This document shows positions 43,316 through 51,095 of a DNA stretch of 64,000 nucleotides, piece after piece. A program made the translations under genes and the position numbers. Source of the DNA: JBFMCT01 sp046565765. GTDB taxonomy: Bacteria > Actinomycetota > Acidimicrobiia > Acidimicrobiales > AC-14. Each line of letters starts with the position of its first letter. Positions within the stretch are counted from its first letter, which is position 1. A model generated the notes under the pieces. It was not told the origin of the DNA. It was given only the letters and a program-made list of their open reading frames with translations, and searched no databases. The stretch spans positions 1-64,000 of the forward strand of contig JBKHXX010000080.1 in NCBI GenBank assembly GCA_046565765.1, in the 5' to 3' direction.

Positions 43316-43596
43316 CGCATGAGCCCGAGCTCGTAGGCCAACGCGGTGAGGTCGGCACGGCGCGTCCGGCCGGTCTTGCGCCCGACACGCTCGATGTAGG
43401 ACCGGACGGTCGGGATCTCGATGTCGAGCTCCCGGGCGATCTGCTTGTCAACGCGTCCTCGGGCGACGAGCGTGATGACCTCGATCTCTCGCTGCGACAG
43501 GAGTCCGAGCACATCGGGGTCAACGGGACGGCGTCCCCCCCAGGAATCTTCCGAGGGGCCAGTTGGATCAGAGCGAGCGCGTTGCACGCTGGGCAC
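43312..43596 (-). CDS. Orphan LuxR-type HTH regulator
   Basis: The 94-residue protein is little more than a LuxR/GerE helix-turn-helix: LSQREIEVITLVARGRVDKQ followed by IARELDIEIPTVRSYIERVG. There is no receiver or ligand domain. It would bind DNA as a dimer. It runs convergent to the tagged-protein operon and is coupled to a 40-residue membrane protein. Confidence 0.82.
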   Translation of the reverse strand: MPSVQRARSDPTGPSEDSWGGRRPVDPDVLGLLSQREIEVITLVARGRVDKQIARELDIEIPTVRSYIERVGRKTGRTRRADLTALAYELGLMR

Positions 43597-44118
43597 CTGC
43601 TTTCGTTCGGCTGAGGTCTTACGCTCGTGGTACGCGAGCAGCCCGAGCTTACCTCACGCCCGTCTGGGTAATGCGGTCGCTCCTGTGGTCAGTTTCGGGC
43701 CGCCGCCGGTGAAACAACGCGCCTCCGGGCACCCCGGCAGTCTGGCTAAGAGCTTGAGTGGTCACTTTCGACCACGGACCCGCGCACCCGCCCTGAGCAG
43801 GGCGTTCGCGCCGCGTGGTCAGTATTGACTATAGAAAAGAACCCTGTCGGTGAGGTCTAATGTCCAAGGCGGCGAGTAGGGTACGTCGCAGTGAGATTTG
43901 CTCTCGTTCGGCTGAGGCATCTCACGTCCATATCCAGAGCTGGTACCTCTGGATATACCAGGATCTCGTCACCTCCCCGGGGCGTGTTGGCCTCGGGGGG
44001 GTGACTGATCCAACCCCGAGCACCGAGCTCGGCGCTAGCGGGTCTGAAATGGCGGGTCCCGAGGTCGGCTACGTATAGCGTGTGCCCACGACGCAGGAGG
44101 TCCGGCATCACAGAGGGC
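43597..44118. other. Long regulatory-looking intergenic region
   Basis: No supported gene lies in these 522 bp. GTGGTCA(G/C)T occurs three times at 43685, 43758 and 43815; the middle copy is part of GTGGTC-ACTTTC-GACCAC. CGTTCGGCTGAGG occurs twice about 300 bp apart (near 43605 and 43905). A strong inverted repeat at 43930 is listed separately. The segment around 43825-43840 is AT-rich. Operator arrays or an origin are possible. Confidence 0.45.
43930..43956. promoter_or_regulatory. Inverted repeat, operator candidate
   Basis: ATATCCAGAG and CTCTGGATAT are perfect 10-bp arms around a 7-base centre, about 160 bp upstream of the tandem-HTH gene. Confidence 0.5.
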
Positions 44119-44544
44119 GTGCGCGCGTTCGACTCGGCTGCGATGGCCAGGCTCCGCAAGGCCCGGGGCCTCACCCTCGACGCACTCGGAGAGCGGGTGG
44201 GCCGGGCGCGACCGAATGTCATCAAGTGGGAGGCCGGCGAGGCACCGTCGCCCCCCAAGCTGCTGGCGCTCGCCCGGGCCCTCGAGGTGGATCCGTGGCA
44301 GCTGACGGCGACCAAGCCGCAGGCGGCGGAGCTCGCCGATCTCCGCGACTGGGCCGGCCTGACCCGCCGGGAGCTGGCCGCCCAAGCGGGAATCCGGCGC
44401 TCGACATACGCCGACATCGAACGCGGCACCGCGCCCCTACGGCCCGAGGTAGCCGAAGCGCTCGCCCGGGTGCTCGACTGCGACGTGAGCCGGGTCGAAC
44501 GGGCGTACCGGCGTACGGTCCGACGAGCCGATTCGACAAGGTGA
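44119..44544 (+). CDS. Tandem XRE-family HTH regulator
   Basis: The 141-residue protein has two HTH_XRE units: MARLRKARGLTLDALGERVG followed by RARPNVIKWEAGE, and GLTRRELAAQAGIRRSTYAD followed by IERGTAPLRPE. GTG 44119 is preferred because GAGGG precedes it; the frame opens earlier at 44080. The protein is a close relative of the C-terminal part of the 50349 protein and likely binds an operator in this module, by analogy with element repressors. Confidence 0.8.
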   Translation: MRAFDSAAMARLRKARGLTLDALGERVGRARPNVIKWEAGEAPSPPKLLALARALEVDPWQLTATKPQAAELADLRDWAGLTRRELAAQAGIRRSTYADIERGTAPLRPEVAEALARVLDCDVSRVERAYRRTVRRADSTR

Positions 44545-44593
44545 CTGCGGACGGCCCGCCTACTCGTGGCGCAGTCCCGCCACACGCCGGTCG

Positions 44594-45262
44594 TCAACGT
44601 CCGGTGTGAGAGTTCGTCGTGTCGTGGTGCTGGCGAAACCGTTCGACGGCTTCGGCCGCCCAGCGCTCCGCGTCTACCTCGGACTTCCGGAGCGCGAGCC
44701 GGAACTGCCTGACATGGGCGGGCTCGTGGGCTGCGAGGTGGACGAGCTCCTCGAGCCAGCTGCACACCTGCACCACGGGCGCAGTCGCCATCACCACGCC
44801 CGTCCGGCGGTACTGCAGCTGTTGGGGGTAGGTGAGGGCATCGAGGCGCCGGGGCAGCCGCATGGTGACCAGGTAACGGGTGCCGGCCCGGACGCGAGCG
44901 ATCGAGGGGAGCGAGTAGTAGGCGTTCGCACTCATGCGCTCGGCGAGACGCTCGTCGACGTGGCGGTGGACGCTGCCCGCGACCTGGCCGGCCAGGGCCA
45001 TGGCGTCATGCCGGCGTTGGTAGGAGCGGGAGGCAACGGCCGACGTCGCCTCGGGATCGGCAGTCAGCCAGCGCTGCCGGACGTCCGGGGCCAGCTGCTC
45101 GAGCGGGATCCGGTACCGCACCACCCAGCGGACCCGGGGAGGTCGGCTGCGGATGTGGACGTCGACGTCGTGGTGGTCGACCCCTGCGAAGCCGATGTCG
45201 AGCAGATCCCGAACGAGGTGGTGGTGGGCGGCCGGGATGGTCGGAGCGATCGTTACGAGCAT
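44594..45262 (-). CDS. Hypothetical protein with HxxxH metal-binding-like motif
   Basis: The 222-residue protein shows LVHLAAHEPAHVRQFRLALR followed by SEVDAERWA. The spaced His residues and the downstream Glu resemble a zinc site in small metalloprotease-like mobile-element proteins, but it is not a canonical HExxH. It is the last gene of the leftward operon that begins at 48371. No other domain is visible. Confidence 0.6.
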   Translation of the reverse strand: MLVTIAPTIPAAHHHLVRDLLDIGFAGVDHHDVDVHIRSRPPRVRWVVRYRIPLEQLAPDVRQRWLTADPEATSAVASRSYQRRHDAMALAGQVAGSVHRHVDERLAERMSANAYYSLPSIARVRAGTRYLVTMRLPRRLDALTYPQQLQYRRTGVVMATAPVVQVCSWLEELVHLAAHEPAHVRQFRLALRKSEVDAERWAAEAVERFRQHHDTTNSHTGR

Positions 45263-45268
45263 CCGCCT

Positions 45269-46581
45269 TTACCGGGGTGCCTTGCCCTCGAGCTCCAGCT
45301 TCTCCGCCGGTGACACCGTGTAGCCCTGGGCCTCCAGGAAGGCGAAGTGGCGACGGGCGGCGGCGGAGGTCCACTGCGGCCAGTCCTGGCGCAGCTCGGG
45401 CTCGGCGGCGCCGAACGCCAGAGCAAGACCGACGCGCTCGAGCTGGGTTGGCCCCTCGGAGGCGTACTCCTCCAACGGGGTCGTGTAGTCGTCGGCGCCG
45501 TAGTGGCCCTTCGCCGGTACAGGCTTGAGGCCGAGCACCTCGCAAGCCAGCTTGCGGGCGGCGTAGCCGGCTGCGTTGAGGCCCTGGAGGACGACGTGCT
45601 CGAACACGGTTGCTTTGGGCAGCCGCTTTTGCAGCAGCTGCGTCAGGGCGTCACTTCTCGCCGCCTCCGCCGCCCTGCGGTCCTTGTTGTGGGCCCGCTT
45701 GGCCGCCCTCTTCGCCTTCTCGGCGTCGCTCAACGGCCCCTTTCCATGGCTGGCCTTCCATTCCGGGTGGCGGTCGGGACGCGTGCAGACCAGCGTCACC
45801 CGCCCCCGGGCGTCGACCACGGCGGCGTGGCAGGACTCCTTGGCGTGCGCCTCGGGCTTCACGTGCAGCTCGTCGTAGCCGTTGCCGAGGGCCCGCTCTT
45901 TGCGACCGTAGGAGTGCCAGTAGTCCTTCACCTCGATCACCTTGACGCCCTTGGCCTTGAGGTCCTTGACGGCCTTGGCCCGCTTGGCGGCCTCGTCGGC
46001 TTCCCGCAGCTGCACCTCGACGGCGCGGCCCACGTCGCCCCACTGACGCCCGTTCTTGAGCGCGTTGGCGACGCGGCCGCTCTCCTTGAGGCGCGTCAGC
46101 TGGAAGGCGTCGGAGATCGTGATTCCGCCGGAATCGAGGGCCTTGCGGGCCTCGGCCGGGAGGCGCAGCAGCGAGAGGCGCTTGGAGATGTGGCTCTGCG
46201 AACGACCCACCCGCTCGGCGATGGCGTGCTGGGAGAGACCAAGGTCCAGGAGCGTTTGAACGCCAGTGCCTCGTCCAGGGCGTCGATCTCGGCTCGCTGC
46301 ATATTCTCGACGAGCTGGATGGCCAGGCGGTCGACGGGGTCGAGCTCTCGGACCTCAGCCGGTACCTCGCTCAACTTGGCGGCGATCGCCCCGGCGAGGC
46401 GACGATGGCCAAACACGACCAGGAACCCGTCTGGCACCTCCGGGTCGGGGGTCACAAGCAGTGGCTGGAGGACGCCGACGGCAGTCATGGACTCAGCCAG
46501 CTCGGTGACATCGCCCACGCCGGCGCGCCGCGGGTTCTGCGGGTCCGGCCGCAGCTTGTCGATCGAGATGAGGACGCTCAA
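45269..46581 (-). pseudogene. ParB-like gene split by a one-base frameshift
   Basis: The N-terminal frame starts at TTG 46581 (AGGGAG upstream, overlapping the stop of the ADP-ribosylglycohydrolase) and encodes VLISIDKLRPDPQNPRRAG, VVFGHRRLAGAIAAKL and QLVENMQRAEIDALDEALAF, the ParB boxes. At about 46250 the frame shifts: the HTH (LDLGLSQHAIAERVGRSQSH) and the rest continue in another frame to 45269. Adding one base restores a 437-residue protein. Either a true mutation, a sequencing error or a recoding event; no canonical slippery heptamer is seen. Confidence 0.8.
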
Positions 46582-47492
46582 TGGGAGCTCCCTTCGCGAA
46601 GCGCCGCGAGGCGCGGGACAAGGGCCAGCAGGACCGACCGGTACTCCAGGAGGTCGACCCACCGGGCGGGTATGGCGGGAGCACCGTCGCGGACACCGAG
46701 GAGGCCCCCGGCCACTGCTCCGGTCGTATCGGCGTCGCCGCCGAGGTTGACCACGTCGACGAGGACGTCCTCGAGCGGGCGGGGCTGCAGCACCGCCCAG
46801 ACGCCGACCTGCAGCGTGGCGAGCACGTACCCGCTGGGGTCGAGCTGGGCCGGAGACAGACCGCCGGCAATGGCCACCGACTCGGCGAGGTCGTCGCTCA
46901 TTGGGGAGCTAGCCAGCACCGTCTCGACGGCCTCCGCCGGCGTGGCCCCGTCCACGAGCAGCGACACGAGGTCGCAGTAGGCGGCGCACGCCTGAGTGCA
47001 GCGAGGATCGGCGTGGGTCAGGGCGCTGATGGCCACCGCCTCGACGCGCCTCTGGGAGGGACTGCGGCGTGCGAGCCCGGTGGCGATACAGCGCATGAGG
47101 GACCCATTACCGGCGCTGCTGGGGCCGGCCACCCGGTGCCCGCACAGGGCCGGGTCGGTGCCATGAGCCATCTCCGCCAGAGCCGCTGCGGTGGTGCCGC
47201 CGATGTCGCGGGGGCTTCGCCGGTACCAGGCAAGGAAGTGCTGGGCGACGCGGTCGAGGGAGTAGCCCTCGGCGTAGGCGAGGGCTACCGCGTAGGCCAG
47301 GTCGGTGTCGTCCGTACCCTGCCCGGGGCGCCAGCCGAAGGCTCCGCCGCCCCGGACCTCGCAGTGACGTCCGTAGCGGCGGCGGATGGTTTCCGCGGGC
47401 AGGAACTCGACGGTGGCGCCGAGCGCGTCGCCGGCGGCGAGGCCAAGGAGCCCGCCGGCCAACCGTTCCCGAAAGGCGATGTCGGCGGTCAT
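46578..47492 (-). CDS. ADP-ribosylglycohydrolase (ARH/DraG family)
   Basis: The 304-residue protein has the all-helical ARH signatures: GLAAGDALGATVEF near the N-terminus, GTDDTD (residues 59-64) and GGDADTTGAVAGG (251-263), which bind the two metal ions. The enzyme removes ADP-ribose from modified proteins, nucleic acids or small molecules. The start may be ATG 47492 or GTG 47501, the latter overlapping the upstream stop. It reads into parB by 4 bp. In this element it could reverse or protect from an ADP-ribosylating activity. Confidence 0.92.
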   Translation of the reverse strand: MTADIAFRERLAGGLLGLAAGDALGATVEFLPAETIRRRYGRHCEVRGGGAFGWRPGQGTDDTDLAYAVALAYAEGYSLDRVAQHFLAWYRRSPRDIGGTTAAALAEMAHGTDPALCGHRVAGPSSAGNGSLMRCIATGLARRSPSQRRVEAVAISALTHADPRCTQACAAYCDLVSLLVDGATPAEAVETVLASSPMSDDLAESVAIAGGLSPAQLDPSGYVLATLQVGVWAVLQPRPLEDVLVDVVNLGGDADTTGAVAGGLLGVRDGAPAIPARWVDLLEYRSVLLALVPRLAALREGSSH

Positions 47493-47497
47493 GGCGC

Positions 47498-47815
47498 TCA
47501 CCCCGCCCTCCTGAACAGCGTGTGCGTCTCGGCCTCGAAGGTGTCGCCGGTGTCGAGGTCGACCAGGGTCACGATCAACCAGTCCTCGGCGTACTCCTGG
47601 CTGTCGTGGTAGGCGGCTGCGTCGTCGGGGCTGTCGTGGGCGCTCATCCAGTGGAGCCCGTCGTGGCGGTGGGCCACTTCGACGAGCAAGAAGCGGCCGG
47701 CCCCGGCCAGCTCGGCCACGGGATCGCCGAACTGGCGCGGGTCCTGGAGGGGGTGACGCCCGATCAGCTCGGCGACGCGCCGGCGGCGGGCTTCGGGGGC
47801 CACGCGGCTCACCAC
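47498..47815 (-). CDS. Hypothetical protein of the leftward operon (105 aa)
   Basis: The 105-residue protein is soluble and acidic with a mixed alpha/beta pattern (GRFLLVEVAHRHDGLHWMSA ... WLIVTLVDLDTGDTFEAE). Start GTG at 47815 or 47812 overlaps the previous stop; the end overlaps the next gene by 4 bp. No family is recognised. Confidence 0.55.
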   Translation of the reverse strand: MVSRVAPEARRRRVAELIGRHPLQDPRQFGDPVAELAGAGRFLLVEVAHRHDGLHWMSAHDSPDDAAAYHDSQEYAEDWLIVTLVDLDTGDTFEAETHTLFRRAG

Positions 47816-48090
47816 GGCTCGGCCCAGGGGGAAACGTCGGGCCAGGACGAGGCGTCGGCCAGCGCGGCAGCCGCCGCCGCCGCCTCGTCACCGTCGACGT
47901 CGCTCGCCCCGCACCCGGCGCACTCGGCAACGATGGGCCCCTCGGCACAGTCGCGAGCGACCAGCACTCGGACGACCCTGCCTTCGGCGACGACGACGTG
48001 CACGGGGCACTTGAACACGACCCGGACCTCCCGGGCGCCGCACGCACAGGCGGCACCCGAAACGGTCACGGCGGGAACGGCAACGCTCAT
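47809..48090 (-). CDS. Cysteine-containing small protein of the leftward operon
   Basis: The 93-residue protein has CACGAREVRV, a later Cys pair in FKCPVH and DCAEGPIVAECAGCGASD, compatible with a small zinc ribbon. The C-terminus is Ala/Trp-rich (WPDVSPWAEPW). ATG 48090 overlaps the previous stop (ATGA). Confidence 0.55.
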   Translation of the reverse strand: MSVAVPAVTVSGAACACGAREVRVVFKCPVHVVVAEGRVVRVLVARDCAEGPIVAECAGCGASDVDGDEAAAAAAALADASSWPDVSPWAEPW

Positions 48091-48371
48091 GCCGCGCTCG
48101 CCAGCTCGCTCACCGGAAAGGTCTTGCGCGTCGTGGCGAACACGCGCACCGCTGTGACGCCCTTGGGGTCGATGCCGGCGGCTCCGCCCGCCACTGCCTT
48201 CCAGACGACCTCGGCCAAGGCCTTGCGGGCGGTGGCGAAACCGTTGCCGAAGGCGAACAGACCGGCGAGGGGCGCGCCCTCGGGCAGCGCCGTCTTGGCC
48301 ACCCACTCCTTCTTGTCCGCCGACGCGATGTCGACGTAGGCGAACACGATCACGGTGCCTTCGTGGTCCAT
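48087..48371 (-). CDS. First gene of the leftward operon, hypothetical
   Basis: The 94-residue protein (ATG 48371, GGAGG 8 bases upstream) has a small alpha/beta pattern: VIVFAYVDIASADKKEWVAK and VTAVRVFATTRKTFPVSELA. The start sits right after the leftward promoter. No family is recognised. Confidence 0.6.
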   Translation of the reverse strand: MDHEGTVIVFAYVDIASADKKEWVAKTALPEGAPLAGLFAFGNGFATARKALAEVVWKAVAGGAAGIDPKGVTAVRVFATTRKTFPVSELASAA

Positions 48372-48398
48372 CTTCGAGCCTCCCTGTGTTCTCTGTGC

Positions 48399-48406
48399 TG
48401 TGCACA
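48399..48406. promoter_or_regulatory. TGTGCACA operator half of the divergent control region (left)
   Basis: The palindrome TGTGCACA lies just downstream of the leftward -10 box and is matched by the same sequence downstream of the rightward -10 at 48488-48495. Confidence 0.5.
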
Positions 48407-48407
48407 C

Positions 48408-48435
48408 TCTATACGTTCGGTGTGACAGGTGTCAA
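48408..48435 (-). promoter_or_regulatory. Leftward promoter of the divergent pair
   Basis: TTGACA (minus strand, 48435-48430) and TATAGA (48413-48408) are separated by 16 bases and followed by TGTGCACA. Confidence 0.6.
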
Positions 48436-48461
48436 GAAGACATACGTATCTGATCTTGACA
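48430..48461. repeat. Inverted repeat joining the two -35 boxes
   Basis: TGTCAAGA at 48430-48437 and TCTTGACA at 48454-48461 are perfect 8-bp arms that contain both -35 elements, with the palindrome ATACGTAT at 48442-48449 between them. Confidence 0.6.
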
Positions 48462-48486
48462 AGAGGGAGGCGTTCGGGCGTATAGT
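48456..48486 (+). promoter_or_regulatory. Rightward promoter of the divergent pair
   Basis: TTGACA at 48456-48461 and TATAGT at 48481-48486 have a 19-base gap; the neighbouring hexamer at 48479 would give 17. TGTGTGCACACA follows at once. Confidence 0.55.
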
Positions 48487-48497
48487 GTGTGCACACA
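48486..48497. promoter_or_regulatory. TGTGCACA operator half of the divergent control region (right)
   Basis: The palindrome TGTGTGCACACA overlaps the end of the -10 box and the likely start site of the rightward transcript. Confidence 0.5.
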
Positions 48498-48522
48498 CCG
48501 GAACGTCCCCAGGAGGCGCCGC

Positions 48523-48738
48523 ATGAGCCAGAGCGGAGAGGGCAGGGCATGCCGAGGGCGCCGCCCGTCATCCTGTCGGGCCTGGGCGGACGGGCTCTCC
48601 GACGAGGCCGTCGCCGAGGTGCGCCGCCGTGTGGAAGAGGACGCCCTCGTCGACGTCGCCCTCCTGTTCGCCCACGCGGCGGAGTGGCAGGACGCCGCTT
48701 GTCCGGCCCACGACGCCGTCGAGGAACCGGCGCCATGA
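48523..48738 (+). CDS. Small hypothetical protein, first gene of rightward operon
   Basis: ATG 48523 follows AGGAGG. The 71-residue protein is acidic in its C-terminal half with a helical centre (SDEAVAEVRRRVEEDALVDV), and overlaps the next gene by 4 bp. No family is recognised. Confidence 0.6.
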   Translation: MSQSGEGRACRGRRPSSCRAWADGLSDEAVAEVRRRVEEDALVDVALLFAHAAEWQDAACPAHDAVEEPAP

Positions 48739-49202
48739 GCGACGCGGAGCGCCGGCGAAGGCGACTGACCTACATCGGCAAGCGCGTCGCCGCCTCCGGG
48801 GGCCTGATGGGCTTCTGGATCGACGAGGAAGGCAACGAGTACGGGTACCGCAAGCTGGCGCCCGAAGCGGCGCCAGGCAGCCGGTACGACGTCACGCTCA
48901 GCGCCGACGGGAGCGTCTTCCTCGGTGGAGAGGACGCTCCCTGCTATGTCGACCGTCTGCCTCTCGAGGATGAGCGGGTGCTCGCGTGGACGGCCCGCGA
49001 CAGGACGGCCAGGACCACCCACGCGCAGGCGGCTCGGGCCCGGCGGGACTCGAAGGGCGACGCGCTGGCCGAGGCGTGTCGTCTCATGCGAGACCTCTAC
49101 GCCGCCGAGCGGACGGCGACGGGTCGAACAGCGCTGCTAGCGACGGTCATCGAGCAGATCACCCGGCCGCTGTCGCGTCCGGAGCGCGAGCGGGCCCATT
49201 AG
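48735..49202 (+). CDS. Hypothetical protein (155 aa), rightward operon
   Basis: The protein starts MSDAERRRRRLTY and has an alpha/beta middle (GYRKLAPEAAPGSRYDVTLS) and a basic helical C-terminal half. ATG 48735 overlaps the previous stop. It abuts the first zinc-ribbon gene. Confidence 0.55.
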   Translation: MSDAERRRRRLTYIGKRVAASGGLMGFWIDEEGNEYGYRKLAPEAAPGSRYDVTLSADGSVFLGGEDAPCYVDRLPLEDERVLAWTARDRTARTTHAQAARARRDSKGDALAEACRLMRDLYAAERTATGRTALLATVIEQITRPLSRPERERAH

Positions 49203-49484
49203 ATGGACAGGACGATGGGCCACGTGGACGACGGCGACGCCGACGCCGAGCGGGCGTTCTCCGAGGCGCTGCGCCGCATACCGCTCAGACCCCGTGGCCG
49301 TGTGCCCGCGTGCGAGGGGTGCTCAGACGCGGACGCCGTATGCGTATGCGATTGCTGCGGCCAGGAGCTGTGCCGGTCATGCTGGGGCGAAGGGACCGAT
49401 GACCTCTGCCAGGGGTGCCTCGGATTCGGCTGGGACGACAGACCCGTCGAAGACGTCGAGATCGCCGGCGGGCTGTTGCGGTGA
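49203..49484 (+). CDS. Zinc-ribbon-like protein, first of a paralogous pair
   Basis: The 93-residue protein has CEGC, CDCCGQELCRSCWG and LCQGCLG, a set of Cys pairs that would bind one or two zinc ions. It ends VEDVEIAGGLLR. A similar protein lies after the HNH nuclease gene at 50125. It overlaps the nuclease gene by 4 bp. Confidence 0.65.
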   Translation: MDRTMGHVDDGDADAERAFSEALRRIPLRPRGRVPACEGCSDADAVCVCDCCGQELCRSCWGEGTDDLCQGCLGFGWDDRPVEDVEIAGGLLR

Positions 49485-50128
49485 GAGCGACGCGGCCGTG
49501 GGCGGTGATCGCCGTCCTGGTGACGCTTGTCGCCTGTGGGCTCGAGGTCGAGGTTCCGCCCCCGCCCTCGGCCGGCACGCCCGGGCCCGACGAGCTCGCT
49601 CGGCCTCGAGTGGCCGCACACGACCCCACGCGGGGCCGCTATGAGCGCGACGCCTGGCAGCCCCACGGCTGGGAGGACTCTGACGGGGACGGGTGCAACA
49701 CGCGCGAGGAGGTCCTGCTCGCCGAGGGCCGCGCCGTCCAGGTCGGCGCCGGGTGCAAGATCGCGTCGGGGGAGTGGACCGACCGCTACACCGGACGTCA
49801 AGTGACCTCCCCGGCCCAGCTGCAGATCGACCATCTCGTTGCGCTCTCGGACGCCCACGCCAGCGGAGGCTGGGCATGGCCCGCGGACCGCAAGGTCGCG
49901 TTCGCCAACGACCTCCGGGACCCCGACGAGCTCAACGCGGTATGGGGACCCGAGAACGAGCGCAAGGCCGACTACGGCCCCGACCGCTGGTTGCCCCCCA
50001 ACCCCACGGCCCGGTGCTGGTACGTCAGCGCCTACGCCCGTATCAAGGCGCGCTGGGACCTCACCGTGACGCCGGCGCAGTGGGCAGCGATGGAGGTCGT
50101 GTGGGCCGATTGCGGAGGGGCGCAGTGA
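49481..50128 (+). CDS. Secreted HNH nuclease (GmrSD C-terminal/DUF1524-like)
   Basis: The 215-residue protein begins with a lipoprotein-like signal (VIAVLVTLVACG) and then an HNH core: QIDHLVALSDAHASGG, a later AFANDLRDPDELNAVWGP and WLPPNPTARCWY. The DH plus downstream N and H pattern is that of DUF1524-type nucleases found as secreted proteins in actinobacteria. It would cut DNA outside the producing cell membrane. GTG 49481 overlaps the preceding stop. Confidence 0.82.
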   Translation: MRATRPWAVIAVLVTLVACGLEVEVPPPPSAGTPGPDELARPRVAAHDPTRGRYERDAWQPHGWEDSDGDGCNTREEVLLAEGRAVQVGAGCKIASGEWTDRYTGRQVTSPAQLQIDHLVALSDAHASGGWAWPADRKVAFANDLRDPDELNAVWGPENERKADYGPDRWLPPNPTARCWYVSAYARIKARWDLTVTPAQWAAMEVVWADCGGAQ

Positions 50129-50352
50129 GCGTGGTGCCGGCCGGTGAAGAGTTCGAGGTGGCCATGTCGGGGTGGGTGCCGCCGTGCGAGGGGTCCGGGG
50201 AGGCGGAGGCGCTCATCGAGTGCGGGGGGTGCGGGGACCGCCTGTGCGATGACTGCTGGGGCGCCGGGGAACGGTTCTGCGACGACTGCATGGGCGAAGA
50301 CGTGGGTGCCCGGCCTGTCGAGACCGTCGATGTCGGTGAGAAGTACCTGTGA
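50125..50352 (+). CDS. Zinc-ribbon-like protein, second of a paralogous pair
   Basis: The 75-residue protein repeats the pattern of the 49203 protein: a Cys-x-Gly lead, IECGGCGDRLCDDCWGAG, FCDDCMGED and a similar tail (RPVETVDVGEKYL). It overlaps the nuclease gene and the regulator gene by 4 bp each. Confidence 0.65.
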   Translation: MSVVPAGEEFEVAMSGWVPPCEGSGEAEALIECGGCGDRLCDDCWGAGERFCDDCMGEDVGARPVETVDVGEKYL

Positions 50353-51095
50353 CCGCCGGCCGTCGTGCCCAGGCCGAGCATCGGCTAACCGTCACTCTTC
50401 GCGGTGATCACGTTGATGTGCTCGACGCCGTAGCTCTGGCCGAGGAATGCACCGCAGCGGAGGCGGCCGCCGAGCTGCTGGCCGGCGCACTTGATCTGGC
50501 GCGCCGGGACAGCGAGGTACAGCAGTTGCTCCGGGCCCGCCGCCGCCGGCAGCGGCGCCACGGGTTGCAGGTCGTTGGCTCGGCGACACGGTCGCCGGAT
50601 CCGGGCCCGCTGGACCGTACAGTGCCGACGTCGGCCAGCAGCACGAAGCGGGAGGTCGTCGCCATCGAAGCGGTGGCCAGCTTTGATCCGAACGCCCTCC
50701 GCCGCCTCCGCCAGGCCAAAGGGCTCTCCCATGACGGCTTGGCCGAGCGAGTCGGGATCGCCCGCCCGAACCTGATCGCGTACGAGAAGGGTGGCAAGCG
50801 GCCGAGCCCCAGGACGCTGAGGGCGCTGGCGGCTGCCTTGGGAACGGACCCGATGAAGCTGCTCTCGGTCACCGCCCGCGACGCCACCCTTGCCGACCTA
50901 CGGGCTGCGAAGGCGGGGCTCACCACCACGGAGACCGCGGCGGCCCTGGAGATGCCACGCCACTCCTACGACCGGATCGAGGCGGGCCGGAGGCCACTGG
51001 ATGCGCAGACGGCGGGACGCCTTGCCGAGCTGCTCGGTGTGTCGCCCTCGACAGTCGTCGCGGCGCACCGGCGGGGATCGGGCCCCCGTCCGTGA
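50349..51095 (+). CDS. RHH plus tandem-XRE regulator
   Basis: The 248-residue protein combines an N-terminal RHH-like segment (RLTVTLRGDHVDVLDAVALA) with two C-terminal HTH_XRE units: LRRLRQAKGLSHDGLAERVG and GLTTTETAAALEMPRHSYDR. The XRE half is a clear relative of the 44119 protein. It is likely the repressor or switch of the module, since it lies in the rightward operon and carries three DNA-binding units. Confidence 0.8.
   Translation: MTAGRRAQAEHRLTVTLRGDHVDVLDAVALAEECTAAEAAAELLAGALDLARRDSEVQQLLRARRRRQRRHGLQVVGSATRSPDPGPLDRTVPTSASSTKREVVAIEAVASFDPNALRRLRQAKGLSHDGLAERVGIARPNLIAYEKGGKRPSPRTLRALAAALGTDPMKLLSVTARDATLADLRAAKAGLTTTETAAALEMPRHSYDRIEAGRRPLDAQTAGRLAELLGVSPSTVVAAHRRGSGPRP

Noticed and set aside
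46240..46262. Programmed -1 frameshift in the parB-like gene
   Set aside because: The sequence TTCAAACGC does not form a canonical slippery heptamer in frame, so a plain frameshift mutation or sequencing error is simpler.
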